This document shows positions 16,895 through 25,254 of a stretch of 47,489 nt of DNA, one piece after another. Under the pieces are notes generated by a model. That model made no database searches. It was not told the origin of the DNA and saw only the letters and a list, made by a program, of their open reading frames with translations. Positions within the stretch are counted from its first letter, which is position 1, and each line of letters begins with the position of its first letter. The stretch covers positions 1 through 47,489 of the forward strand of contig JBOEGE010000009.1 in assembly GCA_050633265.1 (NCBI GenBank). Reading direction: 5' to 3'. The position numbers and the translations under genes are program-made. This DNA comes from JBLHZY01 sp050633265 (GTDB taxonomy: Bacteria; Pseudomonadota; Alphaproteobacteria; Rhodobacterales; Rhodobacteraceae).

Positions 16895-16912
16895 TAGTTA
16901 CAAAATCAACTA
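16895..16912. promoter_or_regulatory. Candidate MarR operator between regulator and hmgA
   Basis: TAGTT at 16895-16899 and AACTA at 16908-16912 form an exact 5-bp inverted repeat with an 8-base AT-rich spacer. It sits in the divergent gap, 20 bases upstream of the regulator start. Size and base content resemble operators of MarR proteins that control aromatic catabolism. No experimental support; identification rests on symmetry and location. Confidence 0.55.
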
Positions 16913-16941
16913 TTACCAAAGCAAGGACCATGGAGAGCCCG

Positions 16942-18294
16942 ATGCAAAAATCACATCCCCTCACATCCGCCCAAACCCCAGTAGGAACCCACCCCGGCTA
17001 CATGCCCGGCTTTGGCAATGATTTTGAGACCGAAGCCCTACCCGGAGCGCTGCCGCAAGGGATGAATTCTCCGCAAAAATGCGCCTACGGCCTCTACGGC
17101 GAGCAGCTCTCAGGAACGGCCTTTACCGCCCCCGCACATCAGAATGAGCGCACATGGTGCTATCGCATCCGCCCCTCGGTAAAGCATTCACATCGCTACG
17201 AAAAAATAGATCTGCCCTATTGGAAATCCGCTCCACACATCAATCCGGATGTCGTCTCGCTAGGCCAATACCGCTGGGATCCGGTGCCGCACGGGGCCGA
17301 AAAGCTCACCTTTGTCACCGGTATGCGCACGATGACAACCGCAGGCGATGTGAACACCCAAGTCGGCATGGCGAGCCATATCTATCTGGTCACGGAATCG
17401 ATGGTCGATGTTTATTTCTTTTCCGCCGATAGCGAACTGTTGATCGTTCCCCAAGAGGGACGTTTGCGCTTTTGCACCGAGCTTGGGGTGATCGATCTTG
17501 AGCCCCAAGAAATCGCGATTATCCCGCGCGGATTGCTCTTTCGGGTCGAGCTGATTGAAGGGCCCGCGCGCGGCTTTGTCTGCGAAAACTACGGCCAGAA
17601 ATTCGCCCTTCCCGGGCGCGGGCCCATCGGCGCCAATTGCATGGCCAATCGGCGCGATTTCAAAACGCCCATCGCCGCCTTTGAGGATCGCGATGCGCCC
17701 TCAACTGTGACGATCAAATGGTGTGGCGCATTCCACCAAACCAAGATCAATCACAGCCCGCTTGATGTTGTTGCCTGGCATGGAAATTACGCGCCGGTGA
17801 AATATGATCTGCGCAGCTATTGCCCCGTTGGCGCCGTGCTTTTCGATCATCCTGATCCCTCGATTTTCACAGTGTTAACAGCGCCTTCGGGCCAAGACGG
17901 CACCGCGAATATTGACTTTGTGCTCTTTCGCGAGCGCTGGATGGTGGCGGAAAATACCTTCCGCCCGCCGTGGTATCACAAGAATATCATGTCCGAATTG
18001 ATGGGCAATATTTACGGGATTTACGATGCCAAACCCAAAGGATTTATCCCCGGCGGGATCAGCCTGCACAATATGATGCTGCCCCATGGCCCGGATAAAG
18101 GCGCCTTTGAGGGTGCCTCAAATGCCGATCTCAAGGCCGAAAAGCTCGACAATACCATGTCGTTCATGTTTGAGACCCGCTTCCCCCAACAGCTTACCGA
18201 ATTTGCCGCCAATGAGGCCCCTTTGCAGGATGATTATATCGATTGCTGGGCCGATCTTGAGAAGAAATTCGATGGCACGCCGGGGGAGAAATAG
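16942..18294 (+). CDS. hmgA: Homogentisate 1,2-dioxygenase
   Basis: Opens the ring of homogentisate to maleylacetoacetate, the central step of tyrosine and phenylacetate-type catabolism. 450 residues. Family signatures are GYMPGFGNDFETEALPGALP at the N-terminus, NERTWCYRIRPSVKH, and the iron-binding WYHKNIMSELMGNIYG (His and Glu) with LHNMMLPHGPD (His). ATG 16942 follows GGAG at normal spacing; an in-frame ATG at 16930 has its AAGGA too close. It is the first gene of a four- to five-gene operon. No maleylacetoacetate isomerase gene lies in the window. Confidence 0.97.
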   Translation: MQKSHPLTSAQTPVGTHPGYMPGFGNDFETEALPGALPQGMNSPQKCAYGLYGEQLSGTAFTAPAHQNERTWCYRIRPSVKHSHRYEKIDLPYWKSAPHINPDVVSLGQYRWDPVPHGAEKLTFVTGMRTMTTAGDVNTQVGMASHIYLVTESMVDVYFFSADSELLIVPQEGRLRFCTELGVIDLEPQEIAIIPRGLLFRVELIEGPARGFVCENYGQKFALPGRGPIGANCMANRRDFKTPIAAFEDRDAPSTVTIKWCGAFHQTKINHSPLDVVAWHGNYAPVKYDLRSYCPVGAVLFDHPDPSIFTVLTAPSGQDGTANIDFVLFRERWMVAENTFRPPWYHKNIMSELMGNIYGIYDAKPKGFIPGGISLHNMMLPHGPDKGAFEGASNADLKAEKLDNTMSFMFETRFPQQLTEFAANEAPLQDDYIDCWADLEKKFDGTPGEK

Positions 18295-18297
18295 CCC

Positions 18298-19554
18298 ATG
18301 GGTCTGATGAAAAGCTGGCTCGCCTCGGCCAATGAACCGGGCGCTGATTTCCCGCTGAACAATCTGCCATATGGTGTGTTTTCGGTTGGCGATAATGATC
18401 CGCGTTGCGGGGTCGCGATTGGCGATATGATCCTCGATATGATGGCGGCAGAAGAGGCGGGCCTTATTGCGCTTGGAGAGGAGCCTTGCTTCGATCTGCC
18501 CTATTGGAATGATGTGATGGAGCTCGGACCCGCGGCTTGGGCCGATCTTCGCGCGCAGTTGATCGCGCTTCTGGAAGAACGCTCTGTTCAGCGTCGCGCT
18601 ATCGAGCCGCTGCTCGTCCCCTTGGCCTCCGCTCAAATGCATATGCCCTTCGCCGTCAGCGAATACACCGATTTTTACGCCGGTAAACAGCACGCGATCA
18701 ACGTCGGCACGATCTTTCGCGGGGCGGAATCCGCCTTGCCGCCCAATTGGTTACACATCCCCATCGGCTATAACGGGCGTGCCAGCACGGTTGTGATTTC
18801 CGGCACAGATATTCACCGCCCCAATGGCCAGACCAAAGCCCCCGATGCACAAATGCCAAGTTTCGGCCCCTGCAAGCGGCTCGATTTTGAGCTGGAATTG
18901 GGGGCGATTGTTGGCACGCCTTCCACGATGGGCGCGCCGATCAGTGTGGCGCAAGCCGATGCGATGATCTTTGGCTATGTGCTGCTGAATGATTGGTCCG
19001 CGCGCGATATTCAGGCTTGGGAATATCAGCCTTTGGGCCCGTTTCAAGCCAAGGCCTTCGCGACCTCCATAAGCCCTTGGATCGTGACCGCCGCAGCGCT
19101 TGCCCCGTTTCGCGCGCTCGCACCCGCCCGCGAAATGCCGCTTCTGCCCTATCTTCAAGAGCCCGGGCCGATGCATTTTGATATCAATCTTGAGGCAAGT
19201 TTGCAGCCGCAAAACGCCGCAGAACCCACCAAGATTTGCGCCACAAACGCGCGCGAGCTCTACTATAGCGCCGCCCAACAGCTCGCCCATCATGCAAGCG
19301 CGGGCTGTGCCATGTCTTCGGGCGATTTGCTTGGATCAGGAACGATTTCCGGCGCTGAAAATTCCGCGCGCGGCTCCTTGCTTGAGCTTTGCTGGGGCGG
19401 CGCAGAACCGATCACACTTGATACAGGCGAGACGCGCAGCTTCCTTGAGGATGGCGATCAATTAACTCTTCACGGCTTTGCCTCTGGCGATGGCTACCGC
19501 ATCGGATTTGGCGCCTGCGAAGGCACCATTCTTCCGGCCCCAAAATTCCCATAA
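18298..19554 (+). CDS. fahA: Fumarylacetoacetase
   Basis: Hydrolyses fumarylacetoacetate to fumarate and acetoacetate, the last step after HmgA. 418 residues, normal length. Motifs are YTDFYAGKQHAINVGTIFRG (catalytic His/metal region), FELELGAIVG, LNDWSARDIQAWEYQPLGPF and CAMSSGDLLGSGTISG. It starts 3 bases after the hmgA stop, so the two are co-transcribed. Confidence 0.97.
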   Translation: MGLMKSWLASANEPGADFPLNNLPYGVFSVGDNDPRCGVAIGDMILDMMAAEEAGLIALGEEPCFDLPYWNDVMELGPAAWADLRAQLIALLEERSVQRRAIEPLLVPLASAQMHMPFAVSEYTDFYAGKQHAINVGTIFRGAESALPPNWLHIPIGYNGRASTVVISGTDIHRPNGQTKAPDAQMPSFGPCKRLDFELELGAIVGTPSTMGAPISVAQADAMIFGYVLLNDWSARDIQAWEYQPLGPFQAKAFATSISPWIVTAAALAPFRALAPAREMPLLPYLQEPGPMHFDINLEASLQPQNAAEPTKICATNARELYYSAAQQLAHHASAGCAMSSGDLLGSGTISGAENSARGSLLELCWGGAEPITLDTGETRSFLEDGDQLTLHGFASGDGYRIGFGACEGTILPAPKFP

Positions 19555-19567
19555 AGGACTAAAAACA

Positions 19568-20518
19568 ATGGCAAAAGCTTTCGCATCCCAAGGCGATATG
19601 GAAGACAAAAAGATCAGCTTCACCAAAGTCGGCGAGGGTCTTTATGCCTTTACCGCCGAGGGCGATCCCAACACAGGCGTGATCATCGGCGACGAGTCTG
19701 TGATGATCATCGAGGCCCAAGCAACGCCCCGCCTTGCGCGCATGGTGATCGAGAAGGTGCGCTCGGTCACCGATAAGCCGATCAGCCATGTTGTGCTCAC
19801 CCATTATCATGCGGTGCGAGTGCTTGGCGCATCGGCCTACGGCGCGCGCGAAATCATCATGTCGGATACGGCCGCCGCGATGGTTGAAGAGCGCGGCCAA
19901 GAGGATTGGGATAGCGAATTTGGCCGCTTTCCGCGCCTCTTTCAGGGCCATGAAGAAATCCCCGGCCTGACCCGCCCCACCACGACCTTTAGCGACAGTA
20001 TGACCGTTTATCTGGGCAAGCGCCGGGTCGATATTATGAAGCTCGGGCGCGCCCATACGGCGGGCGATGCGGTGATCTGGGTGCCGGACCAGGAGGTGAT
20101 GTTTACCGGTGATATCGTTGAATATCACTCGGCTTGCTATTGCGGCGATGGCCATTTTGGCGATTGGATCGAGACGCTTGAAAACATCGCCGGCTTCGCG
20201 CCAAACGCGATTGCGCCGGGGCGTGGGGATGCATTGATTGGGCCTGAGATGGTTGAAAAGGCGCTGCTCTCCACGGCTGATTTTGTAGAGAGCACCTATA
20301 AGCCCGTGGCGCGGATCGTGGCGCGCGGTGGCACGATGAAAGAGGCCTGGGATGCGGTGCGCGCTGAATGCGATCCCAAGTTCAAGGACTACGCGATTTA
20401 CGAGCATTGCCTGCCCTTCAACGTGGCCCGCGCCTTTGATGAGGCGCGTGGGATCGATACGCCGCGCGTTTGGACGGCCGAGCGCGATATTGCCATGTGG
20501 GAAGCCCTTCAGGACTAG
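19568..20518 (+). CDS. MBL-fold hydrolase of the homogentisate cluster, atypical metal motif
   Basis: 316 residues with the metallo-beta-lactamase layout. The first metal box reads THYHAVRVLG, where classical members have HxHxDH; the Asp and third His are replaced. The later boxes are present: LGRAHTAGD, VMFTGDIVEYHSACYCGDGH and APGRGDALIG. This variant recurs next to homogentisate genes in related alphaproteobacteria (from memory), so the change is likely a family feature and not damage. A thioesterase, lactonase or glyoxalase-II-like role is possible. ATG 19568 has AAGGA upstream; it lies 13 bases after fahA. Confidence 0.88.
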   Translation: MAKAFASQGDMEDKKISFTKVGEGLYAFTAEGDPNTGVIIGDESVMIIEAQATPRLARMVIEKVRSVTDKPISHVVLTHYHAVRVLGASAYGAREIIMSDTAAAMVEERGQEDWDSEFGRFPRLFQGHEEIPGLTRPTTTFSDSMTVYLGKRRVDIMKLGRAHTAGDAVIWVPDQEVMFTGDIVEYHSACYCGDGHFGDWIETLENIAGFAPNAIAPGRGDALIGPEMVEKALLSTADFVESTYKPVARIVARGGTMKEAWDAVRAECDPKFKDYAIYEHCLPFNVARAFDEARGIDTPRVWTAERDIAMWEALQD

Positions 20519-20536
20519 GCGTGAGGAGCCCGCCCC

Positions 20537-22156
20537 ATGGTCGCGCAGCGCTACGATCTTGCCTTCGAGCTCTACCCCTATAAGCGGGTGGCGGCGCAGG
20601 ATATGCCCGCGCAGCGCCACCCGGTTGTTATCGTTGGGGGCGGGCCGATTGGCATGGCAATGGCGCTTGATCTGGGGCGCAAAGGCACGCCGGTTTTGCT
20701 GCTGGATGATCATGAAGGGGTCGGGCAGGGGAGCCGCGCGATTTGCTTTGCCAAGCGCACATTGGAGATTGCGGATCGGCTTGGGTGCGGCGCGGCAATG
20801 CTTGAAAAGGGCGTTGTCTGGAATCTTGGCAAAGTGTTTCACGGGGGGGATAAAGTATTTGAATTCAATCTCTTGCCAGAGAGCGGCCATCGCAACCCGG
20901 CTTTCATCAATCTCCAGCAACCCTATTTCGAGCGGTTCCTTGTAGAGCAAATCCGCATCGAGCAATCCCGTGGCACACCGATCGAGATACGTGGAAAAAA
21001 CCAAGTCACGGGGCTGATGGATCACGGCGCATATACCACCCTCACAGTCCAAACGCCGGACGGCGCATATGAGGTGCAAGCCGATTGGCTGATCGCCTGT
21101 GATGGCGCGCGCTCGCCCATCCGCGAGATGATGGGGCTTGGCTTTGAGGGCCGGGTTTTTGAGGATAATTTCCTCATTGCCGATGTGAAGATGACGGCCG
21201 AATTTCCGACCGAGCGGTGGTTTTGGTTCGAGCCGCCGTTCAAGGATGCGGGTCAATCCGCGCTTTTGCACAAACAGCCCGATGATATCTGGCGGATCGA
21301 TTTTCAGCTGGGCTGGGATATTGATCGCGCGGCGGAATTGGACCCTGCGAAAATCCGCGCGCGGGTGGATGCGATGCTGGGCGAGGGCGCGCAGTACGAG
21401 CTTGAATGGACGTCAATCTATACCTTCCAATGCCGCCGGATGGAGCGGTTTCGCCATGGCCGCGTTCTCTTTGCGGGCGACAGTGCGCATCAGGTCTCGC
21501 CCTTTGGGGCGCGCGGCGCGAATTCCGGCATGCAGGACGTTGATAATCTGGGCTGGAAGCTTGATCTGGTTATCCGGGGTCTCGCGCCCGAGGCTCTGCT
21601 TGATAGCTATTCCGATGAGCGGGTTATGGGCGCTGAAGAGAATATCCTCAACTCGACCCGCGCCACCGATTTCATCACGCCCAAATCCGAGATCAGCAAG
21701 ATTTTCCGCAATGCCGTTTTGGATCTTGCGCGCGACCATGCATTTGCCCGCCCCTTGGTGAATTCCGGGCGCCTTTCGCTGCCATGCGTCTATGAAGGCG
21801 GGGCGCTGAACTCTGAGGATATGCTGCAAGGCCCTTCCATAAGCCGCCCCGGCGCCCCTTGCCCAGATGCGCCGCTGGGAGAAGGGTTTTTGCTCGATCA
21901 TTTGGGCGAGGGCTTTACCATCCTATGCCTCAATCTTCCGGCGCAGGAAGCATTTGAAGAGGCGGGAATTCGCGCGCAGTTTTTGGCGCTTCGTTTGGAA
22001 GACTCAGCGCTTGAGGCCCTGCAAAACCGCTACCTTGGGGATGCGCCTTGCGCCGTCTATTTGATCCGCCCGGATCAGCATGTCGCCGGTCGCTGGCCGC
22101 ATTTTGACGAAGCGAAACTGCGCCAAGCGCTGCGCCGTGCCCTCGCAAAGGAATAG
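20537..22156 (+). CDS. FAD-dependent aromatic hydroxylase (class A flavoprotein monooxygenase)
   Basis: 539 residues. The FAD-binding GGGPIGMAMALDLGRKG is at about 33-49, the DG motif in ACDGARSPIREMMG, and the second FAD motif in GRVLFAGDSAHQVSPFGARG. A thioredoxin-like C-terminal domain follows, as in MhpA and phenol hydroxylase relatives. Such enzymes insert one oxygen into a phenolic ring with NAD(P)H. Placed in a homogentisate operon, the best guess is formation of homogentisate or a related hydroquinone, for example from 3-hydroxyphenylacetate. The substrate is not determined by the sequence. GAGG precedes the start. Confidence 0.9.
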   Translation: MVAQRYDLAFELYPYKRVAAQDMPAQRHPVVIVGGGPIGMAMALDLGRKGTPVLLLDDHEGVGQGSRAICFAKRTLEIADRLGCGAAMLEKGVVWNLGKVFHGGDKVFEFNLLPESGHRNPAFINLQQPYFERFLVEQIRIEQSRGTPIEIRGKNQVTGLMDHGAYTTLTVQTPDGAYEVQADWLIACDGARSPIREMMGLGFEGRVFEDNFLIADVKMTAEFPTERWFWFEPPFKDAGQSALLHKQPDDIWRIDFQLGWDIDRAAELDPAKIRARVDAMLGEGAQYELEWTSIYTFQCRRMERFRHGRVLFAGDSAHQVSPFGARGANSGMQDVDNLGWKLDLVIRGLAPEALLDSYSDERVMGAEENILNSTRATDFITPKSEISKIFRNAVLDLARDHAFARPLVNSGRLSLPCVYEGGALNSEDMLQGPSISRPGAPCPDAPLGEGFLLDHLGEGFTILCLNLPAQEAFEEAGIRAQFLALRLEDSALEALQNRYLGDAPCAVYLIRPDQHVAGRWPHFDEAKLRQALRRALAKE

Positions 22157-22159
22157 GTT

Positions 22160-22405
22160 ATGCCATTGAATACAGAAGCGAATATCCAAGACCCAGATGG
22201 GTTTTACGATGAGCTTTTGCGCGCCCATGAAGGGCTTAGCAAAGAGCAAAGCGACGCGCTGAATGCCCGCCTTATCCTGCTGCTGTGCAATCACATCGGG
22301 GATCGCGCCATAATTTCAAAAGCGCTCAAGGCCGCCAAGCGCACCGGTCAAAAAAATTCCCCGTCTGCCGCGGTCTTTCTTAAAGAGAACTCGAAAAACA
22401 CATAG
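22160..22405 (+). CDS. Small DUF2783-like protein
   Basis: 81 residues, helical, with DPDGFYDELLRAHEGLS and LNARLILLLCNHIGD, matching my recollection of the DUF2783 family. It starts 3 bases after the FAD hydroxylase stop, an association common for this family. It may be a small partner of that flavoenzyme; no function is established. Confidence 0.8.
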   Translation: MPLNTEANIQDPDGFYDELLRAHEGLSKEQSDALNARLILLLCNHIGDRAIISKALKAAKRTGQKNSPSAAVFLKENSKNT

Positions 22406-22447
22406 ATATATTTGGAGAAGGGGGCGTTTTTGGCCTTGGGGTGAAAA

Positions 22448-24325
22448 TTATTTAGCAGCCATTTGCGACTTCAATTTCATTTGAATGTTGTCGATCCGTC
22501 GATTTATCTTTGCGTCCTGGCCCAAAGATTCAGGCCTCTGTTTGAGGATCAAAAGCGCGCGATCCAGCTGGCCCTTTGCCTCCAAAACCTCAGAAAGCCC
22601 AAGCCGGCTCATTGGAAATTCACCGCGCAGCGCGACAGATCGCTCGAAACTTTCCTGTGCAAGGTCTAGCTGCCCGGTTTGAAGATAAAGCTCCCCTGCG
22701 GCATTCAACAATCCTGTTTGCCACGGTATGTTTTCCAATGCAGAATTGACCAGTTGCAGCCCTTCCTCCGTTCGGCCCTGACGACGAAGCAAGGCGCAAA
22801 GTGGGATCACCGCAAGGGGGGCTCCAGGGTCATTCAAGAGGATACCGCGCAGCAAAGTTTCTGCCTTCGTTTCGTCGCCAGACTGTCCATAAAGCTGCGC
22901 CAAAAGGACCCTCAGAAATACGACGCGCGGCCATTTCTGAACACCTGATTCAACAAGGGAAATCGCCCGGCCCAGTTGACCATCTTGGGCCAGCATTGAT
23001 GCGCAACGCTTGTAACAAACCGTTCGGGCTGGATCGAGTTTTAGCGCGCGGCGAAATGCCTGCTCTGCGAGAGTTATCTCGTTGCAAACATTGAATATTG
23101 TTCCCTTTAATTGCAGGTCGGAAGCGGTATTGGCTGGAAGGATTTTGAGCGTTTCTACAAGGTCTTTCAGCGCCCCGGTTTCCCCTTTCATAAGGAGCAA
23201 TTGCGCAAGCTCGAAATGGCTGTTTTCTACCTTGTGTGCGGCGCGCGTTGCTTGCATCAGAACCTCAATCGCGGCCGACCAATCCATAGCTTGCGCATAG
23301 GCCGCGGCGAGGTTGAGACTTATCCATTCTGGAACCTCTTTAAGGGCGCGCCTTGCATGTTCATAATGGCTGATTTCTCCCTCGATATCGCCTAGTTGCG
23401 CACATAATGCGGCATCCCATGCGGCTTGTGGGATTGTGCTGACTTGAGAGGGGTGATGAACAAATTTTGGTGGAAAAAGAGCGGGAATTGACCTGAACCT
23501 GTAGGCCATTTTTACGATTCCATACCATTTTTCCACCCAGAGTTTGAGGGGGGAAGCGCGCTTCATATCTGGGTTCGGAGCAAGAGCTGGCTTTATCGCA
23601 TTGAGCCATGTTTCTAGCCAAAAGGGCGCGGTTATTTCATTGTGATTGCAGCGCAAAGTAATGGCATCCACGCCGCCATGCGCAAGATATTGCCAGCCGA
23701 ATGCCGTATCGAATTGACGGTCTCGCATCCAATGATCAGCAGAAATAAGCGTGACTTTGCCCGCATATTGCTGCAACGAATTTCGGTTGATAGCATGGCG
23801 GCCAGCTGTCACCGCTTCGGTGAAGGGGCCCTTTTCATTGCGTGAATTGAACATCCGAAGTTGAACATCGGATTCATCATCAAGAAGCCCGACAAATCCA
23901 ACTTTTTGGTTTTGTTCTTCCATTCTGACGGCCAAAGCATAGGCAACTTGTGCGCCAAAGGAATAGCCCAAAAACTGAAAGGGGGGGCGCAAACCCGCTT
24001 CCATAATTTGGCGGACATAGATTTGAGCCATCTCTTCGAAGTTGCTGATATAGATGCCATTTTTACAGAGGCGCTCAAGTTTATAAACGGGATAATCTGC
24101 GCCAAGAGCCTGGGAAATTCGCTCTGCCAATCGGCCGCCTCCGGTAATATCGGGGGCGATTATCAAAGGGGTTTGCGTTCCTTTGCCTTGCACAGTTACA
24201 AGCATTTTTTCTCCAGATTTCCAATTGAGCATCGCCGCCCAAGGGGGGGGCATGGCCCATTGTTCGCGCGTTTTCAGTCGGGGCAATTCTGAAAAGGGCG
24301 GCGCTATTCGTGCTTGGCCCGCCAC
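22448..24325 (-). CDS. Thioesterase domain fused to a TPR superhelix
   Basis: 625 residues. Residues about 45-250 are an alpha/beta-hydrolase of the PKS/NRPS thioesterase type: PLIIAPDITGGG (oxyanion loop), nucleophile GYSFG (Ser122), LLDD (Asp149), and CNHNE (His228), a complete triad. From about residue 295 on it is tetratricopeptide repeats (LAQLLLMKGE, AFRRALKLDPA, LCALLRRQGRTEEGLQL, SFERSVALRGEFP). No signal peptide. It is the last gene of the leftward capsule operon, after the sulfotransferase with overlapping ends. The type I PKS in the opposite operon has no thioesterase, so this could release or edit its chain, with the TPR part docking a partner. The GTG start at 24325 is uncertain; the next ATG is 24 codons in. 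Confidence 0.8.
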   Translation of the reverse strand: MAGQARIAPPFSELPRLKTREQWAMPPPWAAMLNWKSGEKMLVTVQGKGTQTPLIIAPDITGGGRLAERISQALGADYPVYKLERLCKNGIYISNFEEMAQIYVRQIMEAGLRPPFQFLGYSFGAQVAYALAVRMEEQNQKVGFVGLLDDESDVQLRMFNSRNEKGPFTEAVTAGRHAINRNSLQQYAGKVTLISADHWMRDRQFDTAFGWQYLAHGGVDAITLRCNHNEITAPFWLETWLNAIKPALAPNPDMKRASPLKLWVEKWYGIVKMAYRFRSIPALFPPKFVHHPSQVSTIPQAAWDAALCAQLGDIEGEISHYEHARRALKEVPEWISLNLAAAYAQAMDWSAAIEVLMQATRAAHKVENSHFELAQLLLMKGETGALKDLVETLKILPANTASDLQLKGTIFNVCNEITLAEQAFRRALKLDPARTVCYKRCASMLAQDGQLGRAISLVESGVQKWPRVVFLRVLLAQLYGQSGDETKAETLLRGILLNDPGAPLAVIPLCALLRRQGRTEEGLQLVNSALENIPWQTGLLNAAGELYLQTGQLDLAQESFERSVALRGEFPMSRLGLSEVLEAKGQLDRALLILKQRPESLGQDAKINRRIDNIQMKLKSQMAAK

Positions 24326-25239
24326 TGATTTACTTGCGCCGGAAACATCTGTTCGAGCGCATCATACACAGGCGAAAGTTTCGCATATAACTTGGCATAA
24401 ACTTCGCGGCTCGGCCGGTAAGAGGTGCCCTTATTGACGGTTTGAGACAGAAACTTGGGATCAATGGTTGCCCGTTCGGCACCAACAAAATCACAAATTT
24501 CATCGAGAAGATCTGCCGGGCGGCGCGCAATATCATCGTAAAAGAAAACGCCCAATTTATCCTCGCCATAAACTTTGGCGAACTTATCAATATGGGCGTG
24601 CCCATTACAAAACCGCAGTTGAATGGGATGCCGCGCTTCTTTTAGCAGAGCTGCGTCGCTCGGCTCGATTTTTTGGGCCCGCAACACCATTCTAGCCCCC
24701 GAAACCAAGCGCTCAACCGGATCGCGGAGCATGTAGATGATCCGCGCATCCGGCGCGACAGCGCGCATTTGCGCCACGCGCTCATAGGATTGAATACAGT
24801 ATTGCGGCGTCAATTCTCCGACAACAGGCGCATCAAGCTGCCCGAAAACCCGCAAATAGGCCGGGATACCCCCCTGCAAGAGGCGCAATTCGGTTGCGAC
24901 CCGCTCTAGAAAATCCGGCCGAAGCGGCGCAGCACGTGGGTTTTCAAAAAACTGTTTAGCGGCCCTGAAGTGGTTCAAGTCAAAGGTCTTAGACTCGTTG
25001 AACATGCGCAATTCTTTTGTCGCTGGAACGCCAATGTTTGCGTGCTGTTTCATACAATGCCAGAGCCAGGTGGTGCCTGCTTTTTCGGTGCCAACACAAA
25101 GAAAATCGGGGCGCCGAGGGGGGCCAACTTCGCTTAAAAGATTGCCAATATTTTGGCCGTCCGCCCAAATGTGGCGAAACTCCAAATCTTGTGGCTCATC
25201 TTTTGGATCAGTTTCCATCGGGCCGTCCCGTTCATTCAC
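24304..25239 (-). CDS. Sulfotransferase
   Basis: 311 residues. The 5'-phosphosulfate loop is FLCVGTEKAGTTWLW (about 46-60) and the 3'-phosphate motif is YMLRDPVERLVSGARM (about 168-183), both diagnostic of PAPS-dependent sulfotransferases. Its place between the KpsD-type exporter gene and the thioesterase-TPR gene suggests it sulfates the capsule glycan or its lipid before export. No signal peptide, so it acts in the cytosol where PAPS is available. The gene ends inside the start of the next (22-base overlap). Confidence 0.92.
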   Translation of the reverse strand: MNERDGPMETDPKDEPQDLEFRHIWADGQNIGNLLSEVGPPRRPDFLCVGTEKAGTTWLWHCMKQHANIGVPATKELRMFNESKTFDLNHFRAAKQFFENPRAAPLRPDFLERVATELRLLQGGIPAYLRVFGQLDAPVVGELTPQYCIQSYERVAQMRAVAPDARIIYMLRDPVERLVSGARMVLRAQKIEPSDAALLKEARHPIQLRFCNGHAHIDKFAKVYGEDKLGVFFYDDIARRPADLLDEICDFVGAERATIDPKFLSQTVNKGTSYRPSREVYAKLYAKLSPVYDALEQMFPAQVNQWRAKHE

Positions 25240-25254
25240 GAAGCTTTGCGTCGA

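Noticed and set aside
19559..21271. 570-codon open frame on the - strand through the MBL and FAD hydroxylase genes
   Set aside because: It is antisense to two well-recognised genes and its translation has no family features; long antisense frames are expected from the codon bias here.
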